A stretch of 64,000 nucleotides of DNA from Actinomycetota bacterium (GTDB lineage: Bacteria; Actinomycetota; Acidimicrobiia; Acidimicrobiales; MedAcidi-G1), in NCBI GenBank assembly GCA_014381945.1, contig JACNKQ010000075.1, positions 25,905 to 89,904 on the forward strand, given 5' to 3'. Below, in pieces: positions 1 to 7,599 of this stretch (the stretch's first letter is position 1; every line of letters starts with the position of its first letter). The position numbers and the translations under genes were made by a program. Under the pieces are notes generated by a model, which saw only the letters and a list, made by a program, of their open reading frames with translations, ran no database searches and was not told the DNA's origin.

Positions 1-1187
1 CCACCTCCGCGCCACCCGCCACCTCGCCACCCACCTCCGCGCCACCCGCCACCTCGCCACCCACCTCCGCGCCACCCACCTCCGCGCCACCCACCACCTC
101 GACCACGCCTCCGCGGCCCGACCAGGCGATGCTCGATGCGGTAGCAGTCACGCTGATCCCTGTTGCCACGCTGGATTCCCCGATGGCACTGGTCGCCGTC
201 CCGGGTACCGACATCCTGCTCGTCGCCGAGAGGCCGGGACTGGTACGAACGTTGACCCCGGATGATGACGGAACGCTCATCGTCGGCGATCCGATTCTCG
301 ACATCTCCCATCTGGTCGACGTCCGTGGCGAGGGAGGCCTCCTCGGCATTGCGATCTCGCCCTCCGGTGGCGAGCTCTACCTCAGCTTCACCGACCACTA
401 CCCCACCAGCCATGTGCTCGCCGTGCCCCTCGACGGGCTCGAAGCCGACCCTGACAGGCAGCGGACCCTCCTTTCCCTGCAGCAGCCCTACCGGAACCAC
501 AACGGCGGCCACCTGGTCGTCGATCCCGAGGGGCGCCTGCTGATCGGGTTCGGCGACGGTGGCGATCGGGAAGACCCCCATGACAACGGCCAGGACCTCG
601 GCACCTGGCTGGGAACGATCCTGCGCATCGATCCGCAGGGTGGTACCCCCTACGGCATCCCCGCCGAGAACCCGTTCATCGGGGATCCGGAGGCACTCGA
701 CGAGATCCTCCTCTGGGGACTCCGGAACCCCTGGCGCTTTGCCTTCGACACGACAACCGGAGACCTCTGGATAGCCGACGTCGGCCAGGACGCTGTCGAG
801 GAGGTCACTCGGATCGCGGCGGCCGAGATCGACCTCGGTATCAACCTCGGCTGGCCCGCCTACGAGGGAACACTCCGTACCGGCAGGCCCGAACCCGCTG
901 AACACCGGCTGCCGGACCTCACCTACGAGCGCACCGCCGAGGCGTGCTCGGTCATCGGCGGCGTCGTGTACCACGGCGATGCCGTCCCGGACCTCGCAGG
1001 CGCCTACATCTTCGGCGACTTCTGCGATGGCCGGATCCGGCTTGCGGCGATCCAGCCGGACGGGAGCGTCGCCACCCGTCTCACCGAGCTCACCGTGCCG
1101 CTGCTGGCCTCGTTCGCCGAAGACGGGTTCCGCAACGTGTACGCACTCTCGCTCGCCGGTGGCGTGTTCCGGCTCGGCGCCGGCTGA
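1..1187 (+). CDS. PQQ-dependent sugar dehydrogenase (GSDH family), 5' truncated by window edge
   Basis: Soluble glucose/sorbosone-dehydrogenase-type beta-propeller that oxidises aldose sugars with PQQ, expected outside the membrane. The reading frame is open to the left edge: the first ~38 visible codons are a Thr/Pro/Ser/Ala linker, then the catalytic domain starts near the internal ATG at 129. Family landmarks are RNHNGGHLVVDP with IGFGDGGD, LRNPWRFAFD, WIADVGQD, NLGWPAYEG and the C-terminal GDAVPDLAGAYIFGDFCDG. About 394 residues are visible; the start codon and probably a lipoprotein signal lie outside the window. The 129 ATG is unlikely to be the real start because the linker is in frame and resembles those of other secreted proteins here. 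Sugar specificity cannot be told. Confidence 0.88.
   Translation, partial: TSAPPATSPPTSAPPATSPPTSAPPTSAPPTTSTTPPRPDQAMLDAVAVTLIPVATLDSPMALVAVPGTDILLVAERPGLVRTLTPDDDGTLIVGDPILDISHLVDVRGEGGLLGIAISPSGGELYLSFTDHYPTSHVLAVPLDGLEADPDRQRTLLSLQQPYRNHNGGHLVVDPEGRLLIGFGDGGDREDPHDNGQDLGTWLGTILRIDPQGGTPYGIPAENPFIGDPEALDEILLWGLRNPWRFAFDTTTGDLWIADVGQDAVEEVTRIAAAEIDLGINLGWPAYEGTLRTGRPEPAEHRLPDLTYERTAEACSVIGGVVYHGDAVPDLAGAYIFGDFCDGRIRLAAIQPDGSVATRLTELTVPLLASFAEDGFRNVYALSLAGGVFRLGAG
3..112 (+). repeat. Tandem repeat encoding Thr/Pro/Ser/Ala linker
   Basis: Repeats of a roughly 15-bp unit (cacctccgcgccacc and the variant cgccacctcgccacc) run in frame and encode T-S-A-P-P / A-T-S-P-P pentads. They form the flexible linker before the dehydrogenase domain. 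The array continues past the left edge. Confidence 0.85.
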
Positions 1188-1190
1188 TCC

Positions 1191-1670
1191 CTACGCCAGC
1201 GGCCCGGCGGCGAGGACCATCCCGTCCTCATCGGCCCACAGCCACATCCCCGGAGAGAGGTCGGCGCCGGCCACGTTCACGGTCACGTCCCGCTCGCCCA
1301 GACCCTGCTTGACACTTCGGCGCGGGCACATCCCACGGGCACGGATCCCGACCGGCGCCGCTGCAAGCTCCGGAACGTCGCGCACGCAACCGTCCACGAC
1401 GACGCCCGCCCAGCCGTTGGCTGCTGCCATCCCGGCCAGGTTGCCGCCGACCATGGCGCACCGGCTCGATCCCTCGCCGGCGACCACGAGCACGCGCCCC
1501 GCACCCGGTTCGGCCAACGCCTCCCGGACGAGCGAGTTGTCCTCACAGGCGGCAATCGTCGAGATGGGGCCCCCGAATGCAGCGACGCCGCCAAAGGAGA
1601 TGAAGCCGCCATCGAGCACGCGGACGGCATCGCCGAACTCGTCACAGAGGTCGGCCGTCGGGGTCGTCAT
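1191..1670 (-). CDS. RraA-like protein / HMG (4-hydroxy-4-methyl-2-oxoglutarate) aldolase family
   Basis: 159-residue RraA-fold protein. The family includes class II pyruvate aldolases (HMG/CHA aldolase) and the RNase E inhibitor RraA. The family motif is clear: GGNLAGMAAANGWAGVVVDGCVRD carries the glycine-rich loop and the metal/substrate Arg-Asp pair. The start is the ATG at MTTPTADLCDEF; an upstream in-frame ATG adds a basic, non-conserved stretch overlapping the neighbour. It is the last gene of a minus-strand operon and overlaps the end of the ArsC-like gene by 4 bp (ATGA). Aldolase is more likely than RNase regulation in an actinobacterium, but this is inference. Confidence 0.8.
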   Translation of the reverse strand: MTTPTADLCDEFGDAVRVLDGGFISFGGVAAFGGPISTIAACEDNSLVREALAEPGAGRVLVVAGEGSSRCAMVGGNLAGMAAANGWAGVVVDGCVRDVPELAAAPVGIRARGMCPRRSVKQGLGERDVTVNVAGADLSPGMWLWADEDGMVLAAGPLA

Positions 1671-2053
1671 GGTCGGCCTCCGAGGAAGTCGTAGAGCTTG
1701 TCCTTCGGCCGCCCGACGCACGACGTCAACGGCCCTCCACCACCGATGTCGCCCCTCACCAGGACCGGCCGCTGGAGCAGTGCCTTGCGACGGGCCAGCA
1801 ACTCGACCACCGCATCAGCATCACCGACATAGTCGTCCGGATCCAGGTCGAGCTTCCTGAACTGCGAGTCCTTTCGCACCAGGTCCTCGACGGGCCCATC
1901 GATGCCCTCTGCGATCCGTGAAAGCAGCACCTGGTCAGGGGGCTCTTTCATGTAGAGGACGACGTCGACCCCGATGCCCAGCTCCTCGGCGACCGCCAAG
2001 GCGTTCTTGCTGGCGTGTCAATGCGGGTTGTGGAAGACGGTGACATCAGCCAT
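1667..2053 (-). CDS. ArsC-family selenoprotein (in-frame TGA at catalytic Cys position), copy 1
   Basis: A 128-residue ArsC/YffB thioredoxin-fold protein if the TGA at 2018-2020 is read as selenocysteine (residue 12). The N-terminus reads M-A-D-V-T-V-F-H-N-P-H-U-H-A-S-K-N-A-L, matching the ArsC signature HNPxCxxSxxxL with Sec for the nucleophilic Cys. Downstream the frame stays open and keeps the three Arg regions of ArsC (EDLVRKD, LLQRPVLV and VGRPKDKLYDFL). A ribosome site (GGAAGGAA) precedes the ATG, and a SECIS-like hairpin follows the TGA. A conventional call would start at the TTG at 1999 and lose the active site. It sits between an unknown 102-residue gene and an RraA-like gene, with no ars genes nearby, so the substrate is uncertain. 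A nonsense-mutated pseudogene is the alternative, made unlikely by the second copy. Confidence 0.85.
1978..2013 (-). promoter_or_regulatory. Candidate bacterial SECIS element, copy 1
   Basis: Begins 4 nt after the TGA. Lower stem CCAGC/GCTGG, asymmetric internal loop (AAGAACG/A), 7-bp upper stem CCTTGGC/GCCGAGG (one T-G wobble) and the apical tetraloop GGTC. The loop starts 23 nt after the TGA. Bacterial SECIS elements lie inside the coding region just 3' of UGA and present a G-rich apical loop to SelB; a GGUC loop resembles the one I recall from E. coli fdhF. The fold was built by hand. Confidence 0.7.
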
Positions 2054-2081
2054 GGTCTGTTCCTTCCGGGATCGGATGTGC

Positions 2082-2390
2082 TCAGTTGCGATGTTCGAGA
2101 TGGGCCTGAATGTGGGTTCCGGCGTCGTCGAGCCAACCCCTACCGCGGGCGTATGCGATCATCTCCGAAAAGCCCTCCTCCCACTCCGGGGTGGCCAGGT
2201 CTGCGACCCAGTGGCGGACGGCATCGGCGGCAATCCACACGTGCTGACCGCCGTCGGCTCGGGTGCCCTCACCCAGCAGGGCGGCAACGTCCTCTGCCAC
2301 CTGGCCGACAGGTGCTTCGACGTGGAATCCGGTGAAGAGGTCGTGGTCCTCGATCACGACCGCACCAACTTCACTCACCCTGATGATCAT
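2082..2390 (-). CDS. Conserved-looking hypothetical protein (102 aa)
   Basis: Not recognised. Small, acidic and soluble, with no signal peptide or membrane segment. It begins MIIRVSEVGAVV and has Trp- and His-containing motifs (GGQHVWIAADAVRHWV, PEWEEGFSEMIAYA). A purine-rich site (ggaggga) lies 8-10 nt before the ATG. It lies 54 nt after a crotonase and 28 nt before the ArsC-like selenoprotein on the same strand, so it is probably co-transcribed with both. The composition and position suggest a small cytosolic partner protein, but no function can be assigned. Confidence 0.65.
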   Translation of the reverse strand: MIIRVSEVGAVVIEDHDLFTGFHVEAPVGQVAEDVAALLGEGTRADGGQHVWIAADAVRHWVADLATPEWEEGFSEMIAYARGRGWLDDAGTHIQAHLEHRN

Positions 2391-2444
2391 GCCCGCTCTC
2401 CCTCCGGCGATCCCTATCTGCCACCAGTCTGCCGGGATCCCTGC

Positions 2445-3293
2445 CTAGAAGCCCCGCCAGACGGGATCCCGTCGTTCGAGGAAGCTGGTCACGCCCTCAC
2501 CGGCGTCCTCGGTGCCGCTGATGAGCTCGACCGCCCACGCCTCGTTGTCCTCGAGGGTCCGTCGGTCGAGGTCCAGCGAGCGGTTCAGGAGCCATTTGCT
2601 CAGCATGAAGGACCTGGTAGGTCCCGAGGCCAGCCGCTCGGCCCACTCGGTCGCTGCATCCCGGAGATCGGCGCCGGGCACCACCCGGTTGCAGAGCCCC
2701 AGCCGCTGTGCCTCGTCAGCCGGTACGTCTTCGGCGAAGAACACCAGTTCCTTGGCCTTCTGGAGCCCTACCAGTCGGGGAAGAATCCACGCACCCAGGC
2801 CGTCGGGGACCAGGCCCCGCCGGGCGAAGATCTCGATGAATCTGGCATGCTCTGCCATGATCACCAGGTCGCAACACAGGGCCAGGTGGACACCAATTCC
2901 CGCAGCCGTGCCGTTCACGGCGGCGATGACCGGAACCTCGCAGTCCAGAACCGACGGCATCAGAGTCAGCTGCCCGTCGAGCATCATCCGCCGCACTTCG
3001 CCGACCGCCCGCTGTGGCGCTCCCTCAGGTCGGGGTACCGGCTGAGGCGGTACCCCGAGGTCAGCCCCCGTGCAGAAGTGGCGCTCGCCGGTGGCGGTGA
3101 TGACCGCCGCACGCGCCTCGAAACGGCCGTTCAGGCCGCGGAGCAGACCGCCGATGCGGTCACGCATGGCCGGGGTCAACGAGTTGCCGCTGTCCGGGCT
3201 GTCGATCGTGATCCAGGCCACCTGATTGCGGATCTCGAACAGGATCCGGTCGGCGCTGTCGTCCTGGGCCTCACCTGTCTGTCGGTCGCTCAT
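2445..3293 (-). CDS. Enoyl-CoA hydratase/isomerase family protein (crotonase)
   Basis: 282-residue crotonase-fold protein acting on acyl-CoA thioesters. Visible marks are the substrate-binding segment HFCTGADLG, the oxyanion-hole region NGTAAGIGVHLALCCDLVI, and the FARRGLVPDGLGAWILPRLVG stretch that usually carries the second catalytic acid. Asp in VPDG stands where hydratases often have Glu, so the exact reaction (hydratase, isomerase or other) is open. It is first gene of the operon crotonase - unknown - ArsC-Sec - RraA. A -10 TACCGT ends 6 nt before the ATG, consistent with a leaderless transcript. Confidence 0.85.
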   Translation of the reverse strand: MSDRQTGEAQDDSADRILFEIRNQVAWITIDSPDSGNSLTPAMRDRIGGLLRGLNGRFEARAAVITATGERHFCTGADLGVPPQPVPRPEGAPQRAVGEVRRMMLDGQLTLMPSVLDCEVPVIAAVNGTAAGIGVHLALCCDLVIMAEHARFIEIFARRGLVPDGLGAWILPRLVGLQKAKELVFFAEDVPADEAQRLGLCNRVVPGADLRDAATEWAERLASGPTRSFMLSKWLLNRSLDLDRRTLEDNEAWAVELISGTEDAGEGVTSFLERRDPVWRGF

Positions 3294-3299
3294 GTAGCG

Positions 3300-3305
3300 A
3301 CGGTA
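3300..3305 (-). promoter_or_regulatory. -10 element of crotonase/ArsC operon (leaderless)
   Basis: TACCGT, 6 nt before the ATG at 3293. No convincing -35 was seen; the 20-bp repeat array lies just upstream. Confidence 0.55.
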
Positions 3306-3315
3306 GCCGCCGCCA

Positions 3316-3414
3316 TCATCGGGAACGGAGACGGGTCATCGGGAACGGAGACGGGTCGTCGGGAACGGAGACGGGTCGTAGGGAACGGAGACGGGTCGTA
3401 GGGAACGGAGACGG
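3316..3414. repeat. Five tandem 20-bp repeats
   Basis: Exact 20-bp period: units of gggaacggagacgggtcatc or the variants ending cgtc or cgta begin at 3321, 3341, 3361, 3381 and 3401, the last one losing its end. The array lies directly upstream of the crotonase promoter and downstream of glnB, is noncoding on both strands and has no spacer structure. It may be a transcription-factor binding array or a neutral minisatellite. Confidence 0.85.
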
Positions 3415-3433
3415 CCCGCCTTCAGCATGTGGG

Positions 3434-3823
<390 letters not shown>

Positions 3824-3828
3824 TTACC

Positions 3829-3851
3829 TGATACAAAGATGCACTGTATCA
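3829..3851. promoter_or_regulatory. Inverted repeat operator between glnB and GntR gene
   Basis: Perfect 7-bp palindrome TGATACA-N9-TGTATCA in the unusually AT-rich 148-bp gap between divergent glnB and the GntR gene. The spacing fits a dimeric winged-helix repressor. It is the natural candidate site for the GntR protein on its own promoter and/or that of glnB. Confidence 0.6.
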
Positions 3852-3906
3852 ATGTCGATAGCAAGTATATGGCTAGTTTCTGACTGTATGCTGTCCATTG
3901 TGTTGC

Positions 3907-3912
3907 TACAAT
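3907..3912 (+). promoter_or_regulatory. -10 element of GntR gene (leaderless)
   Basis: TACAAT, close to consensus, 8 nt before the ATG at 3921; predicts a transcript starting at or next to the start codon. The -35 region is weak. Confidence 0.55.
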
Positions 3913-3920
3913 AAACAGCG

Positions 3921-4385
3921 ATGCTCCAAAGTGCCCGAATCGGCTTCACCGACCAGCACGGCTTCCCCCGACGCCTCATCCTGCGCCTGGACGACGGCGG
4001 CTCCGTGCCCCGCTTCGAACAACTCCGGGCCCAACTGGCCGTCATGATCGCAGTCGGTCGCCTCGAACCCGGCTGCCGGCTGCCGACGGTCCGCGACCTT
4101 GCCACCCAGCTGGGAGTCGCACCCGGCACCGTCGCACGCGCCTACCGCCATCTGGAACAGGACGACTCGGTCCGGGGACGTGGGCGGCTCGGTACCTTCG
4201 TGGTCGACGAACCCCCACACTCCGAGCCGCTCCTGGAACGCCAGCAGCGCCTCGACGATGCCGCTCGAAGGTTCGCCGCCGAGACCCGTCAACTCGGGAT
4301 CAGGACCGACGACGCGATTGCTGCCTACCGCCAATCCGTCACCCGCCTGGCCGCGGAAGAGTCGGACCGACCTCAGGCCCCGTAG
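3921..4385 (+). CDS. GntR-family transcriptional regulator (YtrA subfamily)
   Basis: 154-residue regulator. The winged helix spans about residues 30-95 (RFEQLRAQLAVMIAVGRLEPG, then LPTVRDLATQLGVAPGTVARAYRHLEQ), followed by the GRGRLGTFV wing and only a short helical tail. The lack of a large effector domain is typical of the YtrA group, which often controls neighbouring transporter or membrane genes. Here the neighbours are divergent glnB and a convergent SDR, whose 3' end overlaps by 13 bp. Probably self-regulating through the palindrome upstream. Confidence 0.85.
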   Translation: MLQSARIGFTDQHGFPRRLILRLDDGGSVPRFEQLRAQLAVMIAVGRLEPGCRLPTVRDLATQLGVAPGTVARAYRHLEQDDSVRGRGRLGTFVVDEPPHSEPLLERQQRLDDAARRFAAETRQLGIRTDDAIAAYRQSVTRLAAEESDRPQAP

Positions 4386-5272
4386 ACGGGCGCCGGATCC
4401 GGGCCTTCCCTGATCGACCGGTGTACGGCGGCGCCCACCTCGTCGATCCCGAAGGGACGCTCACCCACCTCGACCACCGGACCGTGCTGCCAGCCGTCAC
4501 AGACGTTGATGCGACCACCTGAGATCTCAAATACCCGACCTGTGATGTCGCAGTCGCTGCTCCCCAGCCACACGACCAGCGGTGAAACGTTCGCCGGGTC
4601 CTTTTCGTCCCATGCTCCTTCAGGTGCATCGGTGTCGTAGAAGATTCCCTCTGTCATCCGGGTACGCGCATCCGGCGCCACCCCGTTGACCCGCACCCCG
4701 TAGCGACCCCACTCGGCGGCCGCCTGGACGACGAGAAGTGCGATGCCCGCCTTCGCCGCTGCGTAGTTTCCCTGTCCGATGCTGCCCAACAGCCCGGCTC
4801 CCGAGGTGGTCATGACCACACGGCCGTCGACCTCCTCGCCGGCCTTGGAGCGATCCCGCCAGTGGGCGATGGCATGGCGTACCGGGGCGAAGTGGCCCTT
4901 GAGGTGGACCCGGACCACCGAATCCCACTCGTCCTCCGACATGTTGGCGAGCATCCGGTCCCGCAGGAATCCGGCGTTGCACACCAGCGTGTCGAGCCGG
5001 CCGAACCGGTCGACCGCCTCGACGACCATGGCCTGCGCCTGATCCCAGTCGGCCACGTCGGCACCGTCTGCGATGGCTGTACCACCCGCCGCTTCGATCT
5101 CGACCACAAGTTGGTGCGCAGGGCCCGGGTCGCCACCCTCGCCCTCCCGGGAAACACCGAGGTCGTTCACCACGACGGTCGCACCCTCTGCGGCGAAGGC
5201 CAGCGCATGGGACCGACCCAGGCCGCGCGCCGCCCCGGTCACGATCACCACCCGGCCATCACAAGCTCCCAT
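4373..5272 (-). CDS. Short-chain dehydrogenase/reductase (17-beta-HSD4-like)
   Basis: 299-residue classical SDR. Cofactor motif TGAARGLG at about residue 13, NAG at about 98, catalytic Ser in TTSGAGLLGS and YAAAK. The insert after the first beta-alpha unit (LGVSREGEGGDPGPAHQLVVEIEAAGG) is characteristic of the dehydrogenase part of peroxisomal multifunctional enzyme type 2 and its bacterial relatives, which oxidise 3-hydroxyacyl-CoA. A 3-hydroxyacyl-CoA or steroid-like alcohol is therefore the likely substrate. The 3' end overlaps the convergent GntR gene. Confidence 0.87.
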   Translation of the reverse strand: MGACDGRVVIVTGAARGLGRSHALAFAAEGATVVVNDLGVSREGEGGDPGPAHQLVVEIEAAGGTAIADGADVADWDQAQAMVVEAVDRFGRLDTLVCNAGFLRDRMLANMSEDEWDSVVRVHLKGHFAPVRHAIAHWRDRSKAGEEVDGRVVMTTSGAGLLGSIGQGNYAAAKAGIALLVVQAAAEWGRYGVRVNGVAPDARTRMTEGIFYDTDAPEGAWDEKDPANVSPLVVWLGSSDCDITGRVFEISGGRINVCDGWQHGPVVEVGERPFGIDEVGAAVHRSIREGPDPAPVYGA

Positions 5273-5332
5273 GCCCTGCCCTTCCCGTGCCGTCTCGCAG
5301 CCTGGTTCTGATCGCCGACCCTAGGGATCGGC

Positions 5333-6298
5333 TCAGGCCGATCCTCCATCGGACACCCGGACCTCGCCCACCCTGGTTCCGGCGTGGTTGGTGAGCGGGA
5401 GGACCCCATCCCCGTCGATCACCTCAAGGCGGCCGAGCAGCCACGTGATCGCCGCCTCGGTCCCCCGCCTGGCACCATCCCTGGCCTTGACGGCTATCCC
5501 GACACCGGTATCGGGAATCACGCCGCAATACACGCCCTCGGCACCCGTCTTGACCACGGCTGCTCCCCCCGCCTCGCATATCAGCCGGGTGCAGGCACGG
5601 TCGCTACCGGCCACGAGCAACGGCTCCGACACCATGGCATCCAACAGGCGGCGTCCCGGCGTCGAAGTTGCGAGGCCCGCCCAACCAACGGCGAGGTTGT
5701 CGAGATGTACAGCCCAGACCGGAATCCCACACCCGTCGATGCCCGGACGTTGGGTCCGGGGATCGAAGCCGAAGGCAGCGCCCATCATCGGCGTCACGTG
5801 CTCCCGGTGCAGTGGATGGTCGGCCGCCAGATAACCATCCGTGGGCAGGCCGAGGTGCCGACACACGGTCAGGAAGCCGACGTGCTTGCCGGAACAGTTG
5901 TTGTAGACAGCACTCGGAGAACCTCCGGATGCATGGAATGCCGCCGCAGCCGACTCGCCCAGGGGCGGGTGCTCGCCACATGCCAGGTCCTCGGCCGAAC
6001 AGCCGATCCTCGACAGCCAGCCGGTCAGCGCAGACACGTGCTCGGCCTCGCCGTTGTGGCTGGAGCACGAGAGCGCCAACTCGACGGTGCCCAGTCCGAA
6101 CGCGTCTGCGGCACCAGTCGTAATCAGAGGCAGCGCCTGAACGGGCTTTGCCGCCGATCGGGGGAGCACCAGGCGGTCGGGGTCGCCCCAGGACTCGAGC
6201 GCGGCGCCATCAGCGGTCGCCACGACGGCATCGACCTCATGACGACTCTCGATGTGGTCGCCGCGGGTGACCTCGACGAGCAGTGGAGCGGTCGTCAC
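5333..6298 (-). CDS. Asparaginase (AnsA-like, PF06089 type)
   Basis: 321-residue L-asparaginase II-family enzyme hydrolysing asparagine to aspartate and ammonia. Typical stretches are VEVTRGDHIESRHEVDAVV, LPRSAAKPVQALPL, SCSSHNGEAEHV, YNNCSGKHVGFL, GIDGCGIPVWAV and the C-terminal VKARDGARRGTEAAI. The GTG start is chosen because the homologous domain begins there and a -10 TACAGT lies 7 nt upstream; an upstream ATG would add 65 non-homologous residues overlapping the neighbouring promoter. Confidence 0.85.
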   Translation of the reverse strand: MTTAPLLVEVTRGDHIESRHEVDAVVATADGAALESWGDPDRLVLPRSAAKPVQALPLITTGAADAFGLGTVELALSCSSHNGEAEHVSALTGWLSRIGCSAEDLACGEHPPLGESAAAAFHASGGSPSAVYNNCSGKHVGFLTVCRHLGLPTDGYLAADHPLHREHVTPMMGAAFGFDPRTQRPGIDGCGIPVWAVHLDNLAVGWAGLATSTPGRRLLDAMVSEPLLVAGSDRACTRLICEAGGAAVVKTGAEGVYCGVIPDTGVGIAVKARDGARRGTEAAITWLLGRLEVIDGDGVLPLTNHAGTRVGEVRVSDGGSA

Positions 6299-6305
6299 CC
6301 GTTGG

Positions 6306-6311
6306 ACTGTA
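6306..6311 (-). promoter_or_regulatory. -10 element of asparaginase gene (leaderless)
   Basis: TACAGT, 7 nt before the GTG at 6298; supports that start over the longer ATG alternative. Confidence 0.5.
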
Positions 6312-6356
6312 GGCGCAATCCCGACCCGGGTTGCACCCTCCCGAGTAGGGGCGCCG

Positions 6357-6611
6357 TCAGTCGGCTTCTTCCATGATGCGGTGTCGCACCTTCTGAAGGT
6401 CGTCGTGGAGTTCGAAGACCGTGTCGCTGGCCCGCGTCGTGCACCAGGCAGGGACCAGGGCATGGACCAGGGCCGCCATCGACGCGGCAGCAAGCGTCGC
6501 CGACACCCGTAGTGCCCGTCGGCAGTGCTGCCCGTATGTCTCGCCCGCCGAAGCCGGATGCTCGACGAAGGCGGTCAGAAATCTCCTGCGCGTATCGGTT
6601 CCCGTTGCCAT
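6357..6611 (-). CDS. DUF6356 family small membrane protein
   Basis: 84-residue protein starting MATGTDTRRRFLTAFVEHPAS. The FxEHPASxGETYxxH motif, a hydrophobic helix (ATLAAASMAALVHALVPAW) and the TTRASDTVFELHDDL motif match my memory of DUF6356, a family of unknown function with one or two membrane segments. It is upstream of asparaginase on the same strand with its own -10, and divergent from an AsnC-type regulator. Confidence 0.75.
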   Translation of the reverse strand: MATGTDTRRRFLTAFVEHPASAGETYGQHCRRALRVSATLAAASMAALVHALVPAWCTTRASDTVFELHDDLQKVRHRIMEEAD

Positions 6612-6617
6612 GTGCCG

Positions 6618-6623
6618 ATAGTA
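6618..6623 (-). promoter_or_regulatory. -10 element of DUF6356 gene (leaderless)
   Basis: TACTAT, 6 nt before the ATG at 6611. Confidence 0.55.
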
Positions 6624-6644
6624 GGGGACGGGACCGTCATCCAT

Positions 6645-6681
6645 CTTGCGTACTTGCATGCCTTAGGCACCATCTTGCATG
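6645..6681. promoter_or_regulatory. Direct CTTGC repeats, possible AsnC/Lrp operator
   Basis: CTTGC occurs at 6645, 6653 and 6674; the last two are extended (CTTGCATG) and 21 bp apart, i.e. two helical turns. They lie between the divergent DUF6356 and AsnC promoters, where an Lrp-type octamer could wrap DNA. Confidence 0.4.
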
Positions 6682-6711
6682 GATTACCCATGAGTTGTTC
6701 ACTTCGCGCAC

Positions 6712-6717
6712 TAGTCT
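6712..6717 (+). promoter_or_regulatory. -10 element of AsnC-family gene (leaderless)
   Basis: TAGTCT, 6 nt before the ATG at 6724. Confidence 0.55.
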
Positions 6718-6723
6718 TCGATA

Positions 6724-7185
6724 ATGGATCAGATCGATCGGGAAATTCTGCACCTCCTCCAGACAGACGGCACGCTCACCGGCGCCGAGATCGGCGAGGC
6801 GGTCGGCCTGGCCGCCACCACCGCATGGCGGCGGGTACAGAAACTCCAGCAGCAGGGGGTCATCGCACGGCGAGTGGTGCTGCTCGATCCCGAGTCGCTG
6901 AACCTCGGGGTCACCGCCCTCGTCGAGGTCCGCACAGGCGACCACTCTTCGGCCTGGCTCGAACGGTTCACCACCGGCATCGCAGAGTTCCCCGAGATCG
7001 TTGCGGCCTGGCGCACCAGCGGCGAGGTCGACTACATGCTCCGGGTCGTGGTCCCCGACATCGCCGCCTACGACGCCTTCTACAAGCGCCTCATCCAGCG
7101 GATCGACCTCACCGACGTACGCAGCATCTTCGTCATGGAAGAACTCAAAGGCACCACCGCCCTCCCCCTCGACTACGCGAACTGA
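6724..7185 (+). CDS. Lrp/AsnC family transcriptional regulator
   Basis: 153-residue feast/famine regulator. N-terminal helix-turn-helix (MDQIDREILHLLQTDGTLTG, then IGEAVGLAATTAWRRVQKLQQQGVI) followed by a RAM/AsnC ligand domain (ALVEVRTGDH, PEIVAAWRTSGEVDYMLRVVVPD, LTDVRSIFVMEELKGTTALPL). Such proteins form octamers that sense amino acids. Divergent to DUF6356 and, beyond it, asparaginase, so it may control amino-acid turnover including the asparaginase; this is inferred from position only. Confidence 0.9.
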   Translation: MDQIDREILHLLQTDGTLTGAEIGEAVGLAATTAWRRVQKLQQQGVIARRVVLLDPESLNLGVTALVEVRTGDHSSAWLERFTTGIAEFPEIVAAWRTSGEVDYMLRVVVPDIAAYDAFYKRLIQRIDLTDVRSIFVMEELKGTTALPLDYAN

Positions 7186-7219
7186 CCGGCGAGCCGGACG
7201 ACCGATCAGGGAAACCTCC

Positions 7220-7531
7220 TCAGTTCAGCGCCACGATGGCGATCGCCGCCGCCCAACTCGACGAGGCGATCCCGATCCCACTCATCACCATCCACCGCTT
7301 CGCATCGGCGAACTCGTTGCGGGCATGGGCAAACTCCAGATGCATCTCGGCACGGAACTCGGCCGTCCCGGCACGGAGTTCGCGTCCCATCAGGGCTACA
7401 TCGTCCCTGGTGGCGACATCGGCCCACTCGATCGGCGGCATGGGCTCGATGATCGCATCCGCCAGGTAATCGTTCAACTGTTCAGCGAAGCAAATGCGGA
7501 TCGCCAGACGTTTTCGTTCATCAACGGCCAT
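7220..7531 (-). CDS. Small tail-anchored membrane protein (103 aa)
   Basis: Not recognised by name. N-terminal helical part (MAVDERKRLAIRICFAEQLNDYL), then an amphipathic central helix rich in Glu/Arg (REDLxxLxxELRAGTAEFRAEM-type pattern, like DUF1640-type coiled coils), and a single C-terminal membrane helix (WMVMSGIGIASSSWAAAIAIV). A clear ribosome site (GAGGAG) lies 7 nt before the ATG. It faces the AsnC gene convergently and follows ybaK on the same strand. Confidence 0.7.
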   Translation of the reverse strand: MAVDERKRLAIRICFAEQLNDYLADAIIEPMPPIEWADVATRDDVALMGRELRAGTAEFRAEMHLEFAHARNEFADAKRWMVMSGIGIASSSWAAAIAIVALN

Positions 7532-7599
7532 TGTGCAACTCCTCGAGACTTCGTCAATCGGGGAGGCTCCACGCAGGCTATCCACGGGTTGCTGCGGTT

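Noticed and set aside
1667-2053. ArsC copy 1 as a pseudogene
   Set aside because: No frameshift or other stop, all active-site Arg motifs kept, good ribosome site, and the same codon is TGA in the second copy.
1974-3401. Plus-strand frame of about 475 codons across the first ArsC operon
   Set aside because: No family resemblance; it overlaps four recognisable minus-strand genes.
3316-3414. CRISPR array
   Set aside because: The 20-bp repeats are directly adjacent with no variable spacers, and no cas genes are in the window; the RecB-like nuclease at 40 kb has Cas4-like cysteines but no cas neighbours.
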